A stretch of 64,000 nucleotides of DNA, from positions 3,286,001 to 3,350,000 of the forward strand of contig NC_008577.1 in NCBI RefSeq assembly GCF_000203935.1, given 5' to 3'. Source of the stretch: Shewanella sp. ANA-3 (GTDB lineage: Bacteria > Pseudomonadota > Gammaproteobacteria > Enterobacterales > Shewanellaceae). A program made the position numbers and the translations under genes. This document shows positions 37,500 through 46,137 of this stretch, piece after piece. Every line of letters starts with the position of its first letter. The stretch's first letter is position 1. The notes under the pieces were generated by a model. The model was not told the origin of the DNA, made no database searches, and saw only the letters and a program-made list of their open reading frames with translations.

Positions 37500-37985
37500 A
37501 TGACAGAAAGCATCAATCACAGCCGCCGTAATCTCTTTAGCCGCCGTAAATCCTCGGCCATTAGACCGCCTTGGGTGCGCGAAGGCATTGAGTTTACTGA
37601 CATCTGTACCCGATGCACGGCCTGTATCACAGCCTGCGAAACGAAGATTATCTACAAGGGAGATGGCGGCTTTCCCGAAGTCTCCTTTAAGGACAATGAG
37701 TGCACTTTTTGTCGCCGATGTGCGAGCGTCTGCCCGGAAGAAAAGCTGTTTGATTTGACCCAAACTCCTTGGCAACACAAAGCGGTTATTCAAGATAACT
37801 GCTTAACATATCAGGGCATTTGGTGCCAAAGTTGTAAGGATGCCTGTGAGCCTCGCGCCATTAGCTTTACCTTAAGCGTGGGTAACGCGCCGATGCCGAA
37901 GATTGATAGCGAGCTTTGCACTGGCTGCGGTGCCTGTGTCGCCCCCTGTCCGAGCCAAGCCATCAGTATTAAGCCTGTAGAATAA
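37500..37985 (+). CDS. napF: Ferredoxin-type protein NapF
   Basis: 161 aa. It has several cysteine clusters for [4Fe-4S] centres: CTRCTACITACE, CTFCRRCASVCPE, an incomplete CQSCKDACEPRA, and CTGCGACVAPCPS. The basic N-terminus SRRNLFSRRKSS is typical of NapF, a cytoplasmic protein linked to maturation of periplasmic nitrate reductase NapA. No other nap gene is in the window, so it is an orphan here. It could serve another molybdoenzyme, but the family call is firm. Confidence 0.9.
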   Translation: MTESINHSRRNLFSRRKSSAIRPPWVREGIEFTDICTRCTACITACETKIIYKGDGGFPEVSFKDNECTFCRRCASVCPEEKLFDLTQTPWQHKAVIQDNCLTYQGIWCQSCKDACEPRAISFTLSVGNAPMPKIDSELCTGCGACVAPCPSQAISIKPVE

Positions 37986-38078
37986 CCCTATAGCGTGAGT
38001 GTTACTGGGCTTCACGGCGTATTTAGGTTAGTATTTCACGGTCACTATCTCCTCTAATCATCTAGGTTTCTCATCAGC

Positions 38079-38522
38079 ATGTTTGGCAAAAAGTTCACCT
38101 TTACCCGAAGCGCCTCCCCTGCACTAAGCTTTATCGCCGAGGGGACTAAACTTACGGGCAATATGGAATTTACCGGTGATGTGTTGATTGGCGGTGAAGT
38201 GCAAGGACAAATCCTGTCACAGGCCAATGTGATTGTAGAGCGGACAGGTAAGCTTCATAGCGAGGTTAAATGCCGTGAACTGATTATTGATGGCTACTTT
38301 AAAGGTCGATTGATTTGCGAGCGCTTGGTCATCCAAGGCCATGGTATTGTCGATGGCGATGTGGCGTGTACCTCGATGCAGATCAGCGAAGGCGGCCAGT
38401 TTATAGGGTTAAGGATTAAGGAAGATCACCAAACCATCCATGCCCATCCGCTCCCCTCACCCGGCTCTGCAAATGTATTACTGTCAACCTCAGCATCTCT
38501 TGTGCCGGAAAGCCAAGACTAA
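38079..38522 (+). CDS. Bactofilin (polymer-forming cytoskeletal protein)
   Basis: 147 aa. The central bactofilin domain (about 20-115) is a right-handed beta-helix with short repeats: FIAEGTKLTGNMEFTGDVLI, GGEVQGQILSQANVIVERTG, ELIIDGYFKGRLICERLVIQ. Disordered tails (ASPALS at the start, HPLPSPGSANVLL at the end) are as in other bactofilins. These proteins polymerise without nucleotide at the inner membrane and place cell-wall or stalk machinery. It appears monocistronic. Confidence 0.92.
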   Translation: MFGKKFTFTRSASPALSFIAEGTKLTGNMEFTGDVLIGGEVQGQILSQANVIVERTGKLHSEVKCRELIIDGYFKGRLICERLVIQGHGIVDGDVACTSMQISEGGQFIGLRIKEDHQTIHAHPLPSPGSANVLLSTSASLVPESQD

Positions 38523-38676
38523 GTAAAGACGCTGGCTGCCTTTACTCTTGTTATATTCACGCCATTGGTTACACATTTGTTAATTTAACGATTGGATCAC
38601 AGTTAAGCCGTATGGCAACTGCTAACCTTGCCTATCAATAATGTCTGCATATCGGGCGCACAGGCAAGGCAATCCC

Positions 38677-39654
38677 ATGAGCAATCCCTTACTAAAACAA
38701 ATCTGTGAACTCGACGTCTTTACCCTGCTCGTCTTTAAAAGCATTTTTGATACAGGCCATGCTAATAGTGCGGCTAAAGCATTAAATGTATCGGCTCCTA
38801 AGATTAGCCGTTGCCTGAATGCCCTACGATTAACGTTTAACGATGAGCTATTCTACCGCCGTCAACAGGGGCTCAAACCCACCCCTTTAGCCGAGAGCCT
38901 CTATTTTGCTATCTGCCAGTTTACCGATTCGGTATATCACTTAGAGCAATCCGCACTACAAATTCAAAATGCGACCAGCCATGTTGAGCGGCCGCTACAA
39001 ATAGCGGTGAGTAATGGGTTGCTGAGTTTTTTAGCGCCGCAGCTCAGTTCCCCCGAAGCAGTGGATGAGTTAGGGCAAGTCAGGTTACATAAGTGGCAGG
39101 AAAACAGTGCCGAATTAATCCACGCCGGAGAATTAGATTTTGGGATCTCACTGGAGAATGCAGAGAGCAAAGAGTTAACCGTCAGTCGCTTGGGTGGGAT
39201 CTCGATGATTTACGTGGTCGCCGCTAAGCAGCATCCCATATGGCAAGTTCAAACCCATATCAGTCTAGAACAGATATGTCGCCATCCGTTCTTGTGCATT
39301 GAACTCAAAGGATTTAACAGCAGAATCGATCCTCTCGAGCTCTTCTGTCAGCGCCAAGGGATCTTATTGCCTTCGCTCGAAAAGGTACTCGATAGAGAAG
39401 AATGGTACGCTCATCTACTGACCATGCAGAGTGTGGCCTTCTGCTCAGGTATCGATATGCACACGGTCAAACATATGCCGGGGCTCAAATTAGCACCGCT
39501 ACCGCTCACCGAACTGCATCGCCTGCACGATACTATTATGCCGCCACAATATTATTTAGTTGAAAAGCCTCGCAGCCACCGACGTTACAGCCCTGCCCAA
39601 TGTGAACTCGTCGTCAGCTCCTTACTGACGGCGCTTAGCCAAACTTACGCCTAA
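38677..39654 (+). CDS. LysR-family transcriptional regulator
   Basis: 325 aa from the ATG at 38677 (AAGGC a few bases upstream), where the helix-turn-helix domain begins properly (DVFTLLVFKSIFDTGHANSAAKALNVSAPKISR, quoted as two adjoining blocks: residues about 11-45). The usual effector-binding domain follows but is weakly conserved. The gene lies just upstream of the decaheme cytochrome on the same strand, with a 427-bp spacer, so that cytochrome is a natural target. The start at 38641 is possible but would add 12 residues without family support. Confidence 0.88.
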   Translation: MSNPLLKQICELDVFTLLVFKSIFDTGHANSAAKALNVSAPKISRCLNALRLTFNDELFYRRQQGLKPTPLAESLYFAICQFTDSVYHLEQSALQIQNATSHVERPLQIAVSNGLLSFLAPQLSSPEAVDELGQVRLHKWQENSAELIHAGELDFGISLENAESKELTVSRLGGISMIYVVAAKQHPIWQVQTHISLEQICRHPFLCIELKGFNSRIDPLELFCQRQGILLPSLEKVLDREEWYAHLLTMQSVAFCSGIDMHTVKHMPGLKLAPLPLTELHRLHDTIMPPQYYLVEKPRSHRRYSPAQCELVVSSLLTALSQTYA

Positions 39655-39830
39655 ATCCAGCCTTATTGCCATGGCATGCAGGCGCCATTTACTTTGTTGC
39701 AAATCTGCTTCTGAATGTTAAATCCAACCTAAAGAGGGATAAAAATTGACTCAACGCAAGAGTCATTTTCATGCCTTTTTACGGCCAAAAAACAAATGGC
39801 ATACAAGCTCCACTACTATCACCCGATAAA

Positions 39831-39847
39831 ATTAATTGAAAATTAAT
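39831..39847. promoter_or_regulatory. ArcA-like site ATTAATTGAAAATTAAT
   Basis: A 7-bp inverted repeat around GAA. It also agrees at 13 of 17 positions with the ArcA-type sequence GTTAATTAAATGTTAAT as I recall it. Being AT-rich, it could arise by chance. Confidence 0.35.
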
Positions 39848-39992
39848 CCACTTAAAACACTAAAACCAAAGTAAAAAATCTGCGAGATACCTCATATATT
39901 TCCCAGCAAATTTTAACTTTTAAAATATTGATTTTCAGATTTTAGAATTGCCGTTTTGGTGTGTTAAATCATCGTTCACATATCAGATACAA

Positions 39993-40016
39993 ACTTATAA
40001 ATACCACTTTATAAGT
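39993..40016. repeat. 9-bp perfect inverted repeat in the cytochrome leader
   Basis: ACTTATAAA (39993-40001), loop TACCAC, TTTATAAGT (40008-40016). It lies 65 bp before the start codon, so it is either an operator or an RNA hairpin in the 5' leader. Confidence 0.5.
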
Positions 40017-40081
40017 AGGTGAATCGACCTATAGTAGAGTCACTGCACACGCAGTCTTATAGAAGAAAAAGGGACGCGATG

Positions 40082-42367
40082 ATGAAAAACTACAATAAAT
40101 CTCTACTGGCACTGGCGCTCACCAGCGCCTTGTGTCTAACCGCCTGCGGGGACGGCAAAGACGGGCAAGATGGTGCACCAGGTACCCCTGGCACACCAGG
40201 AACACCCGGCACGCCAGGAACACCCGGACTTCCTGCAGGCTCATTTGCTAAAACCGCTGACTCCATTACTGATCTGAAATTCACCCTCAGCCCAGCAGAC
40301 ATTAAAGTCACCAGTAGCGAAGGCTTTAGCGTTAAGTTCAGCTTAACCGGAAAAAGCTCAGGCAAAGATGTGCCCTTTATGGGACTCGACAAAATTGCCC
40401 TCTATTCGTTAACGGCGAATGAAAACACCTCGGGCACGGGCGCTCCCATTGAATGGCAAAACAATGCCATGGCAAACAATGCGGGCACCTCTTTAACTTG
40501 TACACTCAATGGCCTTAACGGTACTAAAAACGCGTGTACATTAACCGAAGACACTGCAAATCCAGGCACTTACACTGCCACTTGGACCTATGATGGTGCG
40601 GCGCCAATCATCAATCCAAATGACAATCCTAATGCGGTACACAGAGTCTTTTTACGCGCTTATAATATCGTCAACGCAGCAGGCGTAGCCTTGTCTGATA
40701 AGGTGCTCTCAGTGCCTGTTGACTTTATCCCTGCAACCGATGAGTTAGCGGCATCAGGTAAAGACACAGTATCGAGCGCGGCTTGTAAAAACTGTCACGG
40801 TGAAGTGGATGGCCATATCGCGAAGATTGAAGCTCACCATAACTACCAAGACGTTAAAAACTGCGTAACCTGCCACAACCCAGACCAAGTGCCAAGTGAT
40901 GCACAACTTGCTGAAGGTTGGGTATTCGACTTTGCACCTATGATCCACCGCATCCATGCGGGCGAACATAATGCGGACTATCTGTCTGGCGAAGCTAAAG
41001 AATACTTCGGTGAAATTGGTTTCCCATCAGACTTGAAAGAATGTAAGTCTTGTCACGATGGTGAACCAAGCTATAACACCAATATCTACGCTCAAGCCTG
41101 CGTGGGTTGTCATATCAATGTCAACTTCGCAACCGGTGAAAACCACTCTGAGTTTGGTTTAGCTCAAGCCGATGACACTCAATGTAAATCCTGTCACGGT
41201 AGCGGCAGCTTAACGCCAGAAGCAGTCCACAGTGTCGGCAAACGTGCTGAATACGCGTCATTAATGACTGTCGATTTTACCAGCGCAACACTAGGCACTT
41301 CAGCAACCGTGGGCTACCAAACCCTAACCCTGAAAGCCAATGTGACCTTAAATGGTGCAACCATTGCCGATGGCACTAGCCTGAAAACCTACAATGCCAC
41401 CAGCAACCCAACAGCGATACTTGCTGCTAACGGTTTGCTACTGGGTAATGTGGCCACCGATGGCACTGTATACTCATGGCGTGACGTTAAACCTACTGCT
41501 GTGAGCCTGAAACTGGAAAACGGTACCCTGTCAGGTGGCGTATTAACCTTCGTGAAAGATATCCCTGATGCACAAGCAATTGGCACTATCTACGTCGGTT
41601 CTGAAGCCAACTTCTGTGCCAAAGCGGGTAAAGTGGTTAGCTGTAATACTGAAGGACTTGAATATGGTCCAACTAGCCCTGTAGGTAACACTTCAGCAGT
41701 GAAATTCTTTAACTTAAGCGGCGGCACACCTGCAGTAGCCCGTATGAACGACCCTGCTCGCATCACAGTTGAAGAAGCGAAATGTAACGCATGTCATGGT
41801 AGCTTAGACTATGCGAAAGGCTACAGACACGGGGTTTACACCTTCGATCAATGTATGAACTGTCACAACGATACTACTGGTGCTTCTGGCCATGGTGCAA
41901 CAGGCTACAAAGGCGAAGATGGCAAGTTAGTTGTGAATCCAGATGTTACCTTTAACAACAAAGACCTATTCACCGTTGCTCACCGTTTCCACAGTGGTAA
42001 CTTCGGTGTTGTCGAAGGCATCTTCCGCAATGCAGCAGGCGAATTAGAAGGTTATCCATCACCAGAAACCGCATGTTCAGCCTGTCACAAAGATGGTGCA
42101 ACCCTGTTCGCAGCTGACGGTGGTTTAACTTCTGGCAAACGTTCTATCAAAGTGGGCAGCAACTACATTAGCCCTGTTGCTGAATCATGCCGCACCTGTC
42201 ACGCTCACTCAGATGCAGCAGCCGTAGCCCACTTTAGAAGTAACGGTGCGATTGTCGAAGCTGATGCTGTGACCGATCCTAACCTACCAGTAGAATCATG
42301 CGCGACCTGCCATGCTGAAGGTAAAACCTATGGCATAGATAAGGTACACGCAGAGGTAGCACACTAG
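40082..42367 (+). CDS. Outer-membrane decaheme c-type cytochrome (OmcA/MtrC family)
   Basis: 761 aa from ATG 40082 (GGGA seven bases upstream; 40079 is also possible). A lipoprotein signal ends at Cys22 (ALCLTAC), so it is probably lipid-anchored on the outer membrane. A collagen-like Gly-x-y linker follows (GTP repeated five times, 40181-40225). Ten CxxCH haem motifs fall in two groups of five: CKNCH, CVTCH, CKSCH, CVGCH, CKSCH, then CNACH, CMNCH, CSACH, CRTCH, CATCH. They are separated by a beta domain with a CX8C pair (CAKAGKVVSC), the arrangement of MtrC/OmcA domains I-IV. It should carry electrons to extracellular acceptors. No mtrA/mtrB partner lies beside it. Confidence 0.95.
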   Translation: MKNYNKSLLALALTSALCLTACGDGKDGQDGAPGTPGTPGTPGTPGTPGLPAGSFAKTADSITDLKFTLSPADIKVTSSEGFSVKFSLTGKSSGKDVPFMGLDKIALYSLTANENTSGTGAPIEWQNNAMANNAGTSLTCTLNGLNGTKNACTLTEDTANPGTYTATWTYDGAAPIINPNDNPNAVHRVFLRAYNIVNAAGVALSDKVLSVPVDFIPATDELAASGKDTVSSAACKNCHGEVDGHIAKIEAHHNYQDVKNCVTCHNPDQVPSDAQLAEGWVFDFAPMIHRIHAGEHNADYLSGEAKEYFGEIGFPSDLKECKSCHDGEPSYNTNIYAQACVGCHINVNFATGENHSEFGLAQADDTQCKSCHGSGSLTPEAVHSVGKRAEYASLMTVDFTSATLGTSATVGYQTLTLKANVTLNGATIADGTSLKTYNATSNPTAILAANGLLLGNVATDGTVYSWRDVKPTAVSLKLENGTLSGGVLTFVKDIPDAQAIGTIYVGSEANFCAKAGKVVSCNTEGLEYGPTSPVGNTSAVKFFNLSGGTPAVARMNDPARITVEEAKCNACHGSLDYAKGYRHGVYTFDQCMNCHNDTTGASGHGATGYKGEDGKLVVNPDVTFNNKDLFTVAHRFHSGNFGVVEGIFRNAAGELEGYPSPETACSACHKDGATLFAADGGLTSGKRSIKVGSNYISPVAESCRTCHAHSDAAAVAHFRSNGAIVEADAVTDPNLPVESCATCHAEGKTYGIDKVHAEVAH

Positions 42368-42424
42368 TACTAGTACCTTCGGGTTGCCCCCTGCACAACC
42401 CGAGTCTCCTCTCTGCAACTTATT

Positions 42425-42449
42425 GGGGCTCCTTCGGAGCCCCTTTTTT
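42425..42449 (+). terminator. Terminator after the decaheme cytochrome gene
   Basis: GGGGCTCC, loop TTC, GGAGCCCC, then six T. A second, weaker stem (CGGGTTG with CAACCCG) lies before it near 42380-42402. Confidence 0.9.
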
Positions 42450-42479
42450 ATGTATAGCGATTAATTCGTGTAGTTCTAC

Positions 42480-43154
42480 TTAAGTAGCACTTTGCGCGAT
42501 ACGTTGCCTTAACAGCTTAATAAATTCTCTCGGGTCACGGTCTAAACTGTCGTGGGGAATATAAAGATGATAACCAAGGTGAGTATTGAGCATAACGCAG
42601 CGATGACCAAACATCGCTAATACCCCACGGTAGCGATCGCCATCGACCACTAAAGGGCTAAACTCGGCGCCAAGGTAGGTTTCTAAGGTTGCCAAATCTT
42701 CCTGCTGTGAGGCTGCAGTCACCAGTAATGGCCGCTGCTCAGTCAATAAACCCGCCGCAAGACGCAATGAAATGTTATCGAGGATAGGATTCAACTGTTT
42801 GAGCTTAATGCCGATATAGGAAAGCTCAATCGTATCAACACCCTGAGTAACTCGTGGAATATCTACTCGTTGAATATTGCTCCAGCTTACCGCCACTTTG
42901 CCGCGGCGATGAAAATAGGTCAGCCCCTGCTCATCCATGCTTAAGGTGGTCTCAGGCTCGTACACTTTGGCTAAGCCCAATATCAAGGCAATCGCACCTA
43001 AGCTGAAAAACACTAAGCCCACGGCAAATAGCTCGGGAAATAGTACAAATAGGCCACAGCCTAAGACAAAAGCACTGGCGCCTACAATCGTTAAGGTTAC
43101 ACCATTACGTTTTGAGAGCGGGCGAATCGAGACAACATCGGACTCTTGCGTCAT
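42480..43154 (-). CDS. DUF2982-like membrane protein
   Basis: 224 aa with two N-terminal hydrophobic helices (LTIVGASAFVLGCGLFVLFP and AVGLVFFSLGAIALILGLA). A soluble beta-rich part that looks PH-like follows (MDEQGLTYFHRRGKVAVSWS). I recall this family as DUF2982, found in Shewanella and relatives with no known role. It starts four bases after the ElyC-like gene stops, so the two form a tight operon and may act together in the envelope. Confidence 0.75.
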   Translation of the reverse strand: MTQESDVVSIRPLSKRNGVTLTIVGASAFVLGCGLFVLFPELFAVGLVFFSLGAIALILGLAKVYEPETTLSMDEQGLTYFHRRGKVAVSWSNIQRVDIPRVTQGVDTIELSYIGIKLKQLNPILDNISLRLAAGLLTEQRPLLVTAASQQEDLATLETYLGAEFSPLVVDGDRYRGVLAMFGHRCVMLNTHLGYHLYIPHDSLDRDPREFIKLLRQRIAQSAT

Positions 43155-43158
43155 ATTT

Positions 43159-43893
43159 TTATCCCTGTTTTATCCAGAGCCACAAACGGCCTATGTATTC
43201 ATGTATCGCCCGTTGCGAGGCGAGTAAGTTATCCGCAGTCAAGCGCCAGTAGAAACCGTCTCTTGCCCTAAAATCCGTCGGCGCGGCGCTCGCCGTTAAT
43301 CCTTGACCGCTAAAGATCGCCATCGACCTTGGCATATGGGAAGCAGAGGTAACTAATCGTACTGCTTGATCACCAAAGTGTTCTTTAAAATAGTGCGCCT
43401 CTTCAATCGTGTCGCGCGGGAGAGGCAATTGAACGATACGTGTCGCATCAACGCCGAGTTCAACCGCCGCCTTTGCCATCACTTCAGCGTGGGGATGCTG
43501 CGTGAGCTCGCCTTCCCAGCCACTGACCACTAAGGTGCAGTCTTGCCCTAATTTAAGTTGTCTTAGTCCTTCCGTTAGCCGCGCTAAGGCGACCGTCGAT
43601 AAAGATTGTACTGCCGTAGCACCTGGGATATCGGAGTGAGCAGAACCCAGCACCATCACCACACAGGTACCCGCAAAAGGAGTGGAATTAATGGGATATT
43701 GAGCCTCGAGCGGTTTTACGAGATAGTCGACACTTAATTGACTGCTAAGCACTAAAAGCAGCGTAAATACACCGCCAATGGCCCATTTTGCTAACCTAGG
43801 TTTGCGCCAAATCAACAAAGACAGCAGTAATAACAACAGAATAAATGGAATAGGCATGATTGCCTGAGAGACAACTTTCTTAACCCAAAACAT
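43159..43893 (-). CDS. ElyC/SanA/YdcF-family (DUF218) envelope protein
   Basis: 244 aa. Two N-terminal membrane helices (MPIPFILLLLLLSLLIW and WAIGGVFTLLLVLSSQLSV) are followed by the DUF218 domain. That domain has CVVMVLGSAHSD, RLTEGLRQLKLGQDCTLVVS, LPRDTIEEAHYFKEHFGDQA and LVTSASHMPRSMAIFSGQGL. The architecture is that of E. coli ElyC, which supports peptidoglycan precursor lipid recycling. The family call is firm; exact orthology to ElyC is likely but not proven. Confidence 0.88.
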   Translation of the reverse strand: MFWVKKVVSQAIMPIPFILLLLLLSLLIWRKPRLAKWAIGGVFTLLLVLSSQLSVDYLVKPLEAQYPINSTPFAGTCVVMVLGSAHSDIPGATAVQSLSTVALARLTEGLRQLKLGQDCTLVVSGWEGELTQHPHAEVMAKAAVELGVDATRIVQLPLPRDTIEEAHYFKEHFGDQAVRLVTSASHMPRSMAIFSGQGLTASAAPTDFRARDGFYWRLTADNLLASQRAIHEYIGRLWLWIKQG

Positions 43894-43948
43894 GCGTTAG
43901 AGCCCAATCGTTCAAAGGAGCGCAATCATAACATCAAAAGAAAGCAAA

Positions 43949-43970
43949 ACGCATCGCCAAGGCGATGCGT
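43949..43970 (-). terminator. Hairpin terminator after the ROK kinase gene
   Basis: ACGCATCGC and GCGATGCGT form a 9-bp stem with loop CAAG (plus-strand reading). On the minus strand it is followed by GCGTTTTGC. It ends the kinase transcript before the ElyC-like gene. Confidence 0.65.
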
Positions 43971-44000
43971 TGTCACGAGTGAAAACCTAACGTTACTGGG

Positions 44001-44921
44001 TTATTTTTCCCATAACCAAGCGGCGCCGCGCACACCCGAAGAGCAGCCATAGAGATTCTGCACCACTGGAGTACGGCATTCACGCCCCACAACATAACGA
44101 GTTAATAATGCAGGTAATCTTGGATAGGTCGCCTCAATATTAGACATGCCACCGCCGAGGACAATCGCATCGGGGTCGAGCATATTAATCACATGGGCGA
44201 GTGAGCGCGCCAGTCTGTCCATGTAACGATCAAAGGCCGCGATCGCCATTTCATCACCCGCATCGACTAAGGCCATGATCTCAGTGCCAGATTTAGCGGG
44301 TGCAGCTTGGACATTCACCGCACGGCTGAGGGCCTCGTTGTAATCGCGAACAAAGCCCGTGCCAGAAATAAAGGTTTCGATACAATCGGGATTCCCGCAG
44401 AAACAACGGGTAGTATTAAACTCCTCCTTGGTCATCCAAGGCAGCGGATTATGGCCCCACTCACCGCCAATACCATTGCCGCCAGCGTGTACTTTACCGT
44501 TAATGGCCACACCCGCGCCGCAGCCCGTGCCAATGATCACCCCGAACACCACGGATTTACCCGCAGCAGCACCATCGACGGCCTCGGATACCGCAAAACA
44601 GTTGGCATCGTTAGCGACTCGCACTTCACGGCCGAGCAGCTCCCCTAAATTCACATCGAGGGGATGACCGTTGATCCAAGTCGAGTTGGCATTTTTGACT
44701 AATCCTGAATAGGGAGAAATGACTCCCGGGATCCCCACGCCAACCGTGCCCTTTTCACCTAAGGTCGCTTCGGCCTCATTCACTAAATCGACGATGGCAT
44801 TCAGTGTGCCCTGATAATCCCTAGGGGTATTGATACGCTTACGAAACAGTTCATTACCTTCCTCACTTAAGGCGACGAGTTCTATTTTTGTGCCACCTAA
44901 ATCGATGCCCATGCGTATCAT
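44001..44921 (-). CDS. mak: ROK-family fructokinase (Mak-like)
   Basis: 306 aa. The ATP-binding motif is [15 protein letters not shown], the sugar site is [15 protein letters not shown] with [20 protein letters not shown], and [20 protein letters not shown]. The ROK zinc site has HNPLPWM with [12 protein letters not shown]. It closely resembles E. coli Mak (manno-fructokinase, formerly YajF) along its length, so phosphorylation of fructose is the best guess; N-acetylglucosamine kinase is less likely. It lies 62 bp after cysQ on the same strand. Confidence 0.88.
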   Translation of the reverse strand: MIRMGIDLGGTKIELVALSEEGNELFRKRINTPRDYQGTLNAIVDLVNEAEATLGEKGTVGVGIPGVISPYSGLVKNANSTWINGHPLDVNLGELLGREVRVANDANCFAVSEAVDGAAAGKSVVFGVIIGTGCGAGVAINGKVHAGGNGIGGEWGHNPLPWMTKEEFNTTRCFCGNPDCIETFISGTGFVRDYNEALSRAVNVQAAPAKSGTEIMALVDAGDEMAIAAFDRYMDRLARSLAHVINMLDPDAIVLGGGMSNIEATYPRLPALLTRYVVGRECRTPVVQNLYGCSSGVRGAAWLWEK

Positions 44922-44983
44922 GAATGACTTACTCCACTGTTATTCGACCAAGGCGTCAGTACAGATGCCCTTGGCATTGTTCG

Positions 44984-45790
44984 TTATTCTGCCCAGCCTG
45001 GTGCCGTGGCAATAAAATAAGGGTTTAATATGTCAGGTTTTTGATTGTAGGTTAAGGGTAAACCTGAGTCATAACACACAACTTTGCCGCCTGCGCTTTC
45101 CAGCACGGCCTGCGCGGCTGCCGTATCCCATTCGCTCGTAGGCCCTAATCTTGGATAGAGATCGGCCTTGCCCTCTGCCAACATACAAAACTTCAGCGAG
45201 CTTCCCACGCTTAACATCTCGTGTTGACCGAAATCCTTTAAATATTCCGCCACATCAGGGCTTAAGTGCGAACGACTACCCACCACTATCGGTATTTGCC
45301 TTGGCGTATTACAGCCCTGTAGCACTAGCTCTTGTTGCCCATCCTGTCGCCAAGCGCCTAAGTGTTTGGCGCCAAAATAAACGGTATTGAGTACGGGAGC
45401 ATAAACCACACCAGCAATAGCCACACCTTGATGGATAAGCGCAATATTGACGGTAAACTCACCATTTCGCTTAATAAATTCCTTAGTGCCATCCAAAGGG
45501 TCAATCAGCCAATAGGTCTGCCAGTGCCGACGTTCATCCCAGGCGATATCCGCCGCTTCTTCCGACATCACGGGAATGCCCGCAAATTGCTCGGTAAGCT
45601 GGGCTAAGATAACTTTGTGAGCCACCAAATCGGCCGCCGTTACCGGGCTCTCATCACGCTTTTGCGTAACGGCAAAATCCTCTTGGGCATAAATTGCCAT
45701 GATGGCGTCGCCTGCCGCATGGGCAATCTTTACCACCCGCAGTAAATCGGCCTTCGAAAAATGCGCTGCCATCACTGTATTATCTGTCAC
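44984..45790 (-). CDS. cysQ: 3'(2'),5'-bisphosphate nucleotidase CysQ
   Basis: 268 aa from a GTG at 45790, supported by AGGTGG four to five bases upstream. It removes the 3'-phosphate from PAP, a byproduct of sulfate assimilation. The inositol-monophosphatase fold is shown by SPVTAADLVAHK, VMSEEAADIAWDERRHW, the metal-binding DPLDGTKEFIKRNGEF and SEWDTAAAQAVLESAGG. Mg-binding Asp and Glu residues are all present. Confidence 0.95.
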   Translation of the reverse strand: MTDNTVMAAHFSKADLLRVVKIAHAAGDAIMAIYAQEDFAVTQKRDESPVTAADLVAHKVILAQLTEQFAGIPVMSEEAADIAWDERRHWQTYWLIDPLDGTKEFIKRNGEFTVNIALIHQGVAIAGVVYAPVLNTVYFGAKHLGAWRQDGQQELVLQGCNTPRQIPIVVGSRSHLSPDVAEYLKDFGQHEMLSVGSSLKFCMLAEGKADLYPRLGPTSEWDTAAAQAVLESAGGKVVCYDSGLPLTYNQKPDILNPYFIATAPGWAE

Positions 45791-46076
45791 TTAGCCACCT
45801 GTATTCGATTTGCTTTTCGGCATTATGCCACTGGCAGCAATTGATAATTAAGAACAAATTCATCATATATCGAGCAAAATCGACTAAGGCACTGACAAAT
45901 TCACTCAGGCGCAAAGCATACGCCACGGGCATAAACGCTAAATAAGTCGAGTCTAAGCCAAGCTGAATACGCTGAAAAGAGACATTACCTAGGCTGCATT
46001 CGTATTCACAGCCTTGAAAATAAAACAGGTTGGAGAAATAAATCAGTAGCTTGGGTGGAGCACTTCGGGCATTCAA
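45780..46076 (-). CDS. Doubtful small ORF overlapping the start of cysQ
   Basis: 98 aa, no recognised family, many Cys, Tyr and Phe (FYFQGCEYECSLGNVSFQRI), no signal peptide. Its stop overlaps the cysQ start by 11 bases, the kind of overlap that couples translation. Against it are the odd composition and no clear ribosome site. It could be a decayed gene or chance. The surrounding 347-bp gap between cysQ and the RmlD-like gene otherwise shows nothing. Confidence 0.25.
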   Translation of the reverse strand: MNARSAPPKLLIYFSNLFYFQGCEYECSLGNVSFQRIQLGLDSTYLAFMPVAYALRLSEFVSALVDFARYMMNLFLIINCCQWHNAEKQIEYRWLSDR

Positions 46077-46137
46077 CTTATCTTGTATTCAAAGGAACTG
46101 AACGTCATTCACAACCACTTATGGTTAGAGATAATGG

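Larger units (their letters stand above)
39655..40081. promoter_or_regulatory. AT-rich leader of the decaheme cytochrome gene
   Basis: About 427 bp without a gene and strongly AT-rich. It holds two perfect inverted repeats, at 39831-39847 and 39993-40016. The length and dyads suggest multi-input control of an anaerobic respiratory gene. Confidence 0.6.

Noticed and set aside
40181..40225. The 9-bp repeats in the cytochrome gene as a mobile or CRISPR-like repeat
   Set aside because: They keep the frame and code for a collagen-like Gly-Thr-Pro linker, so they are part of the protein.
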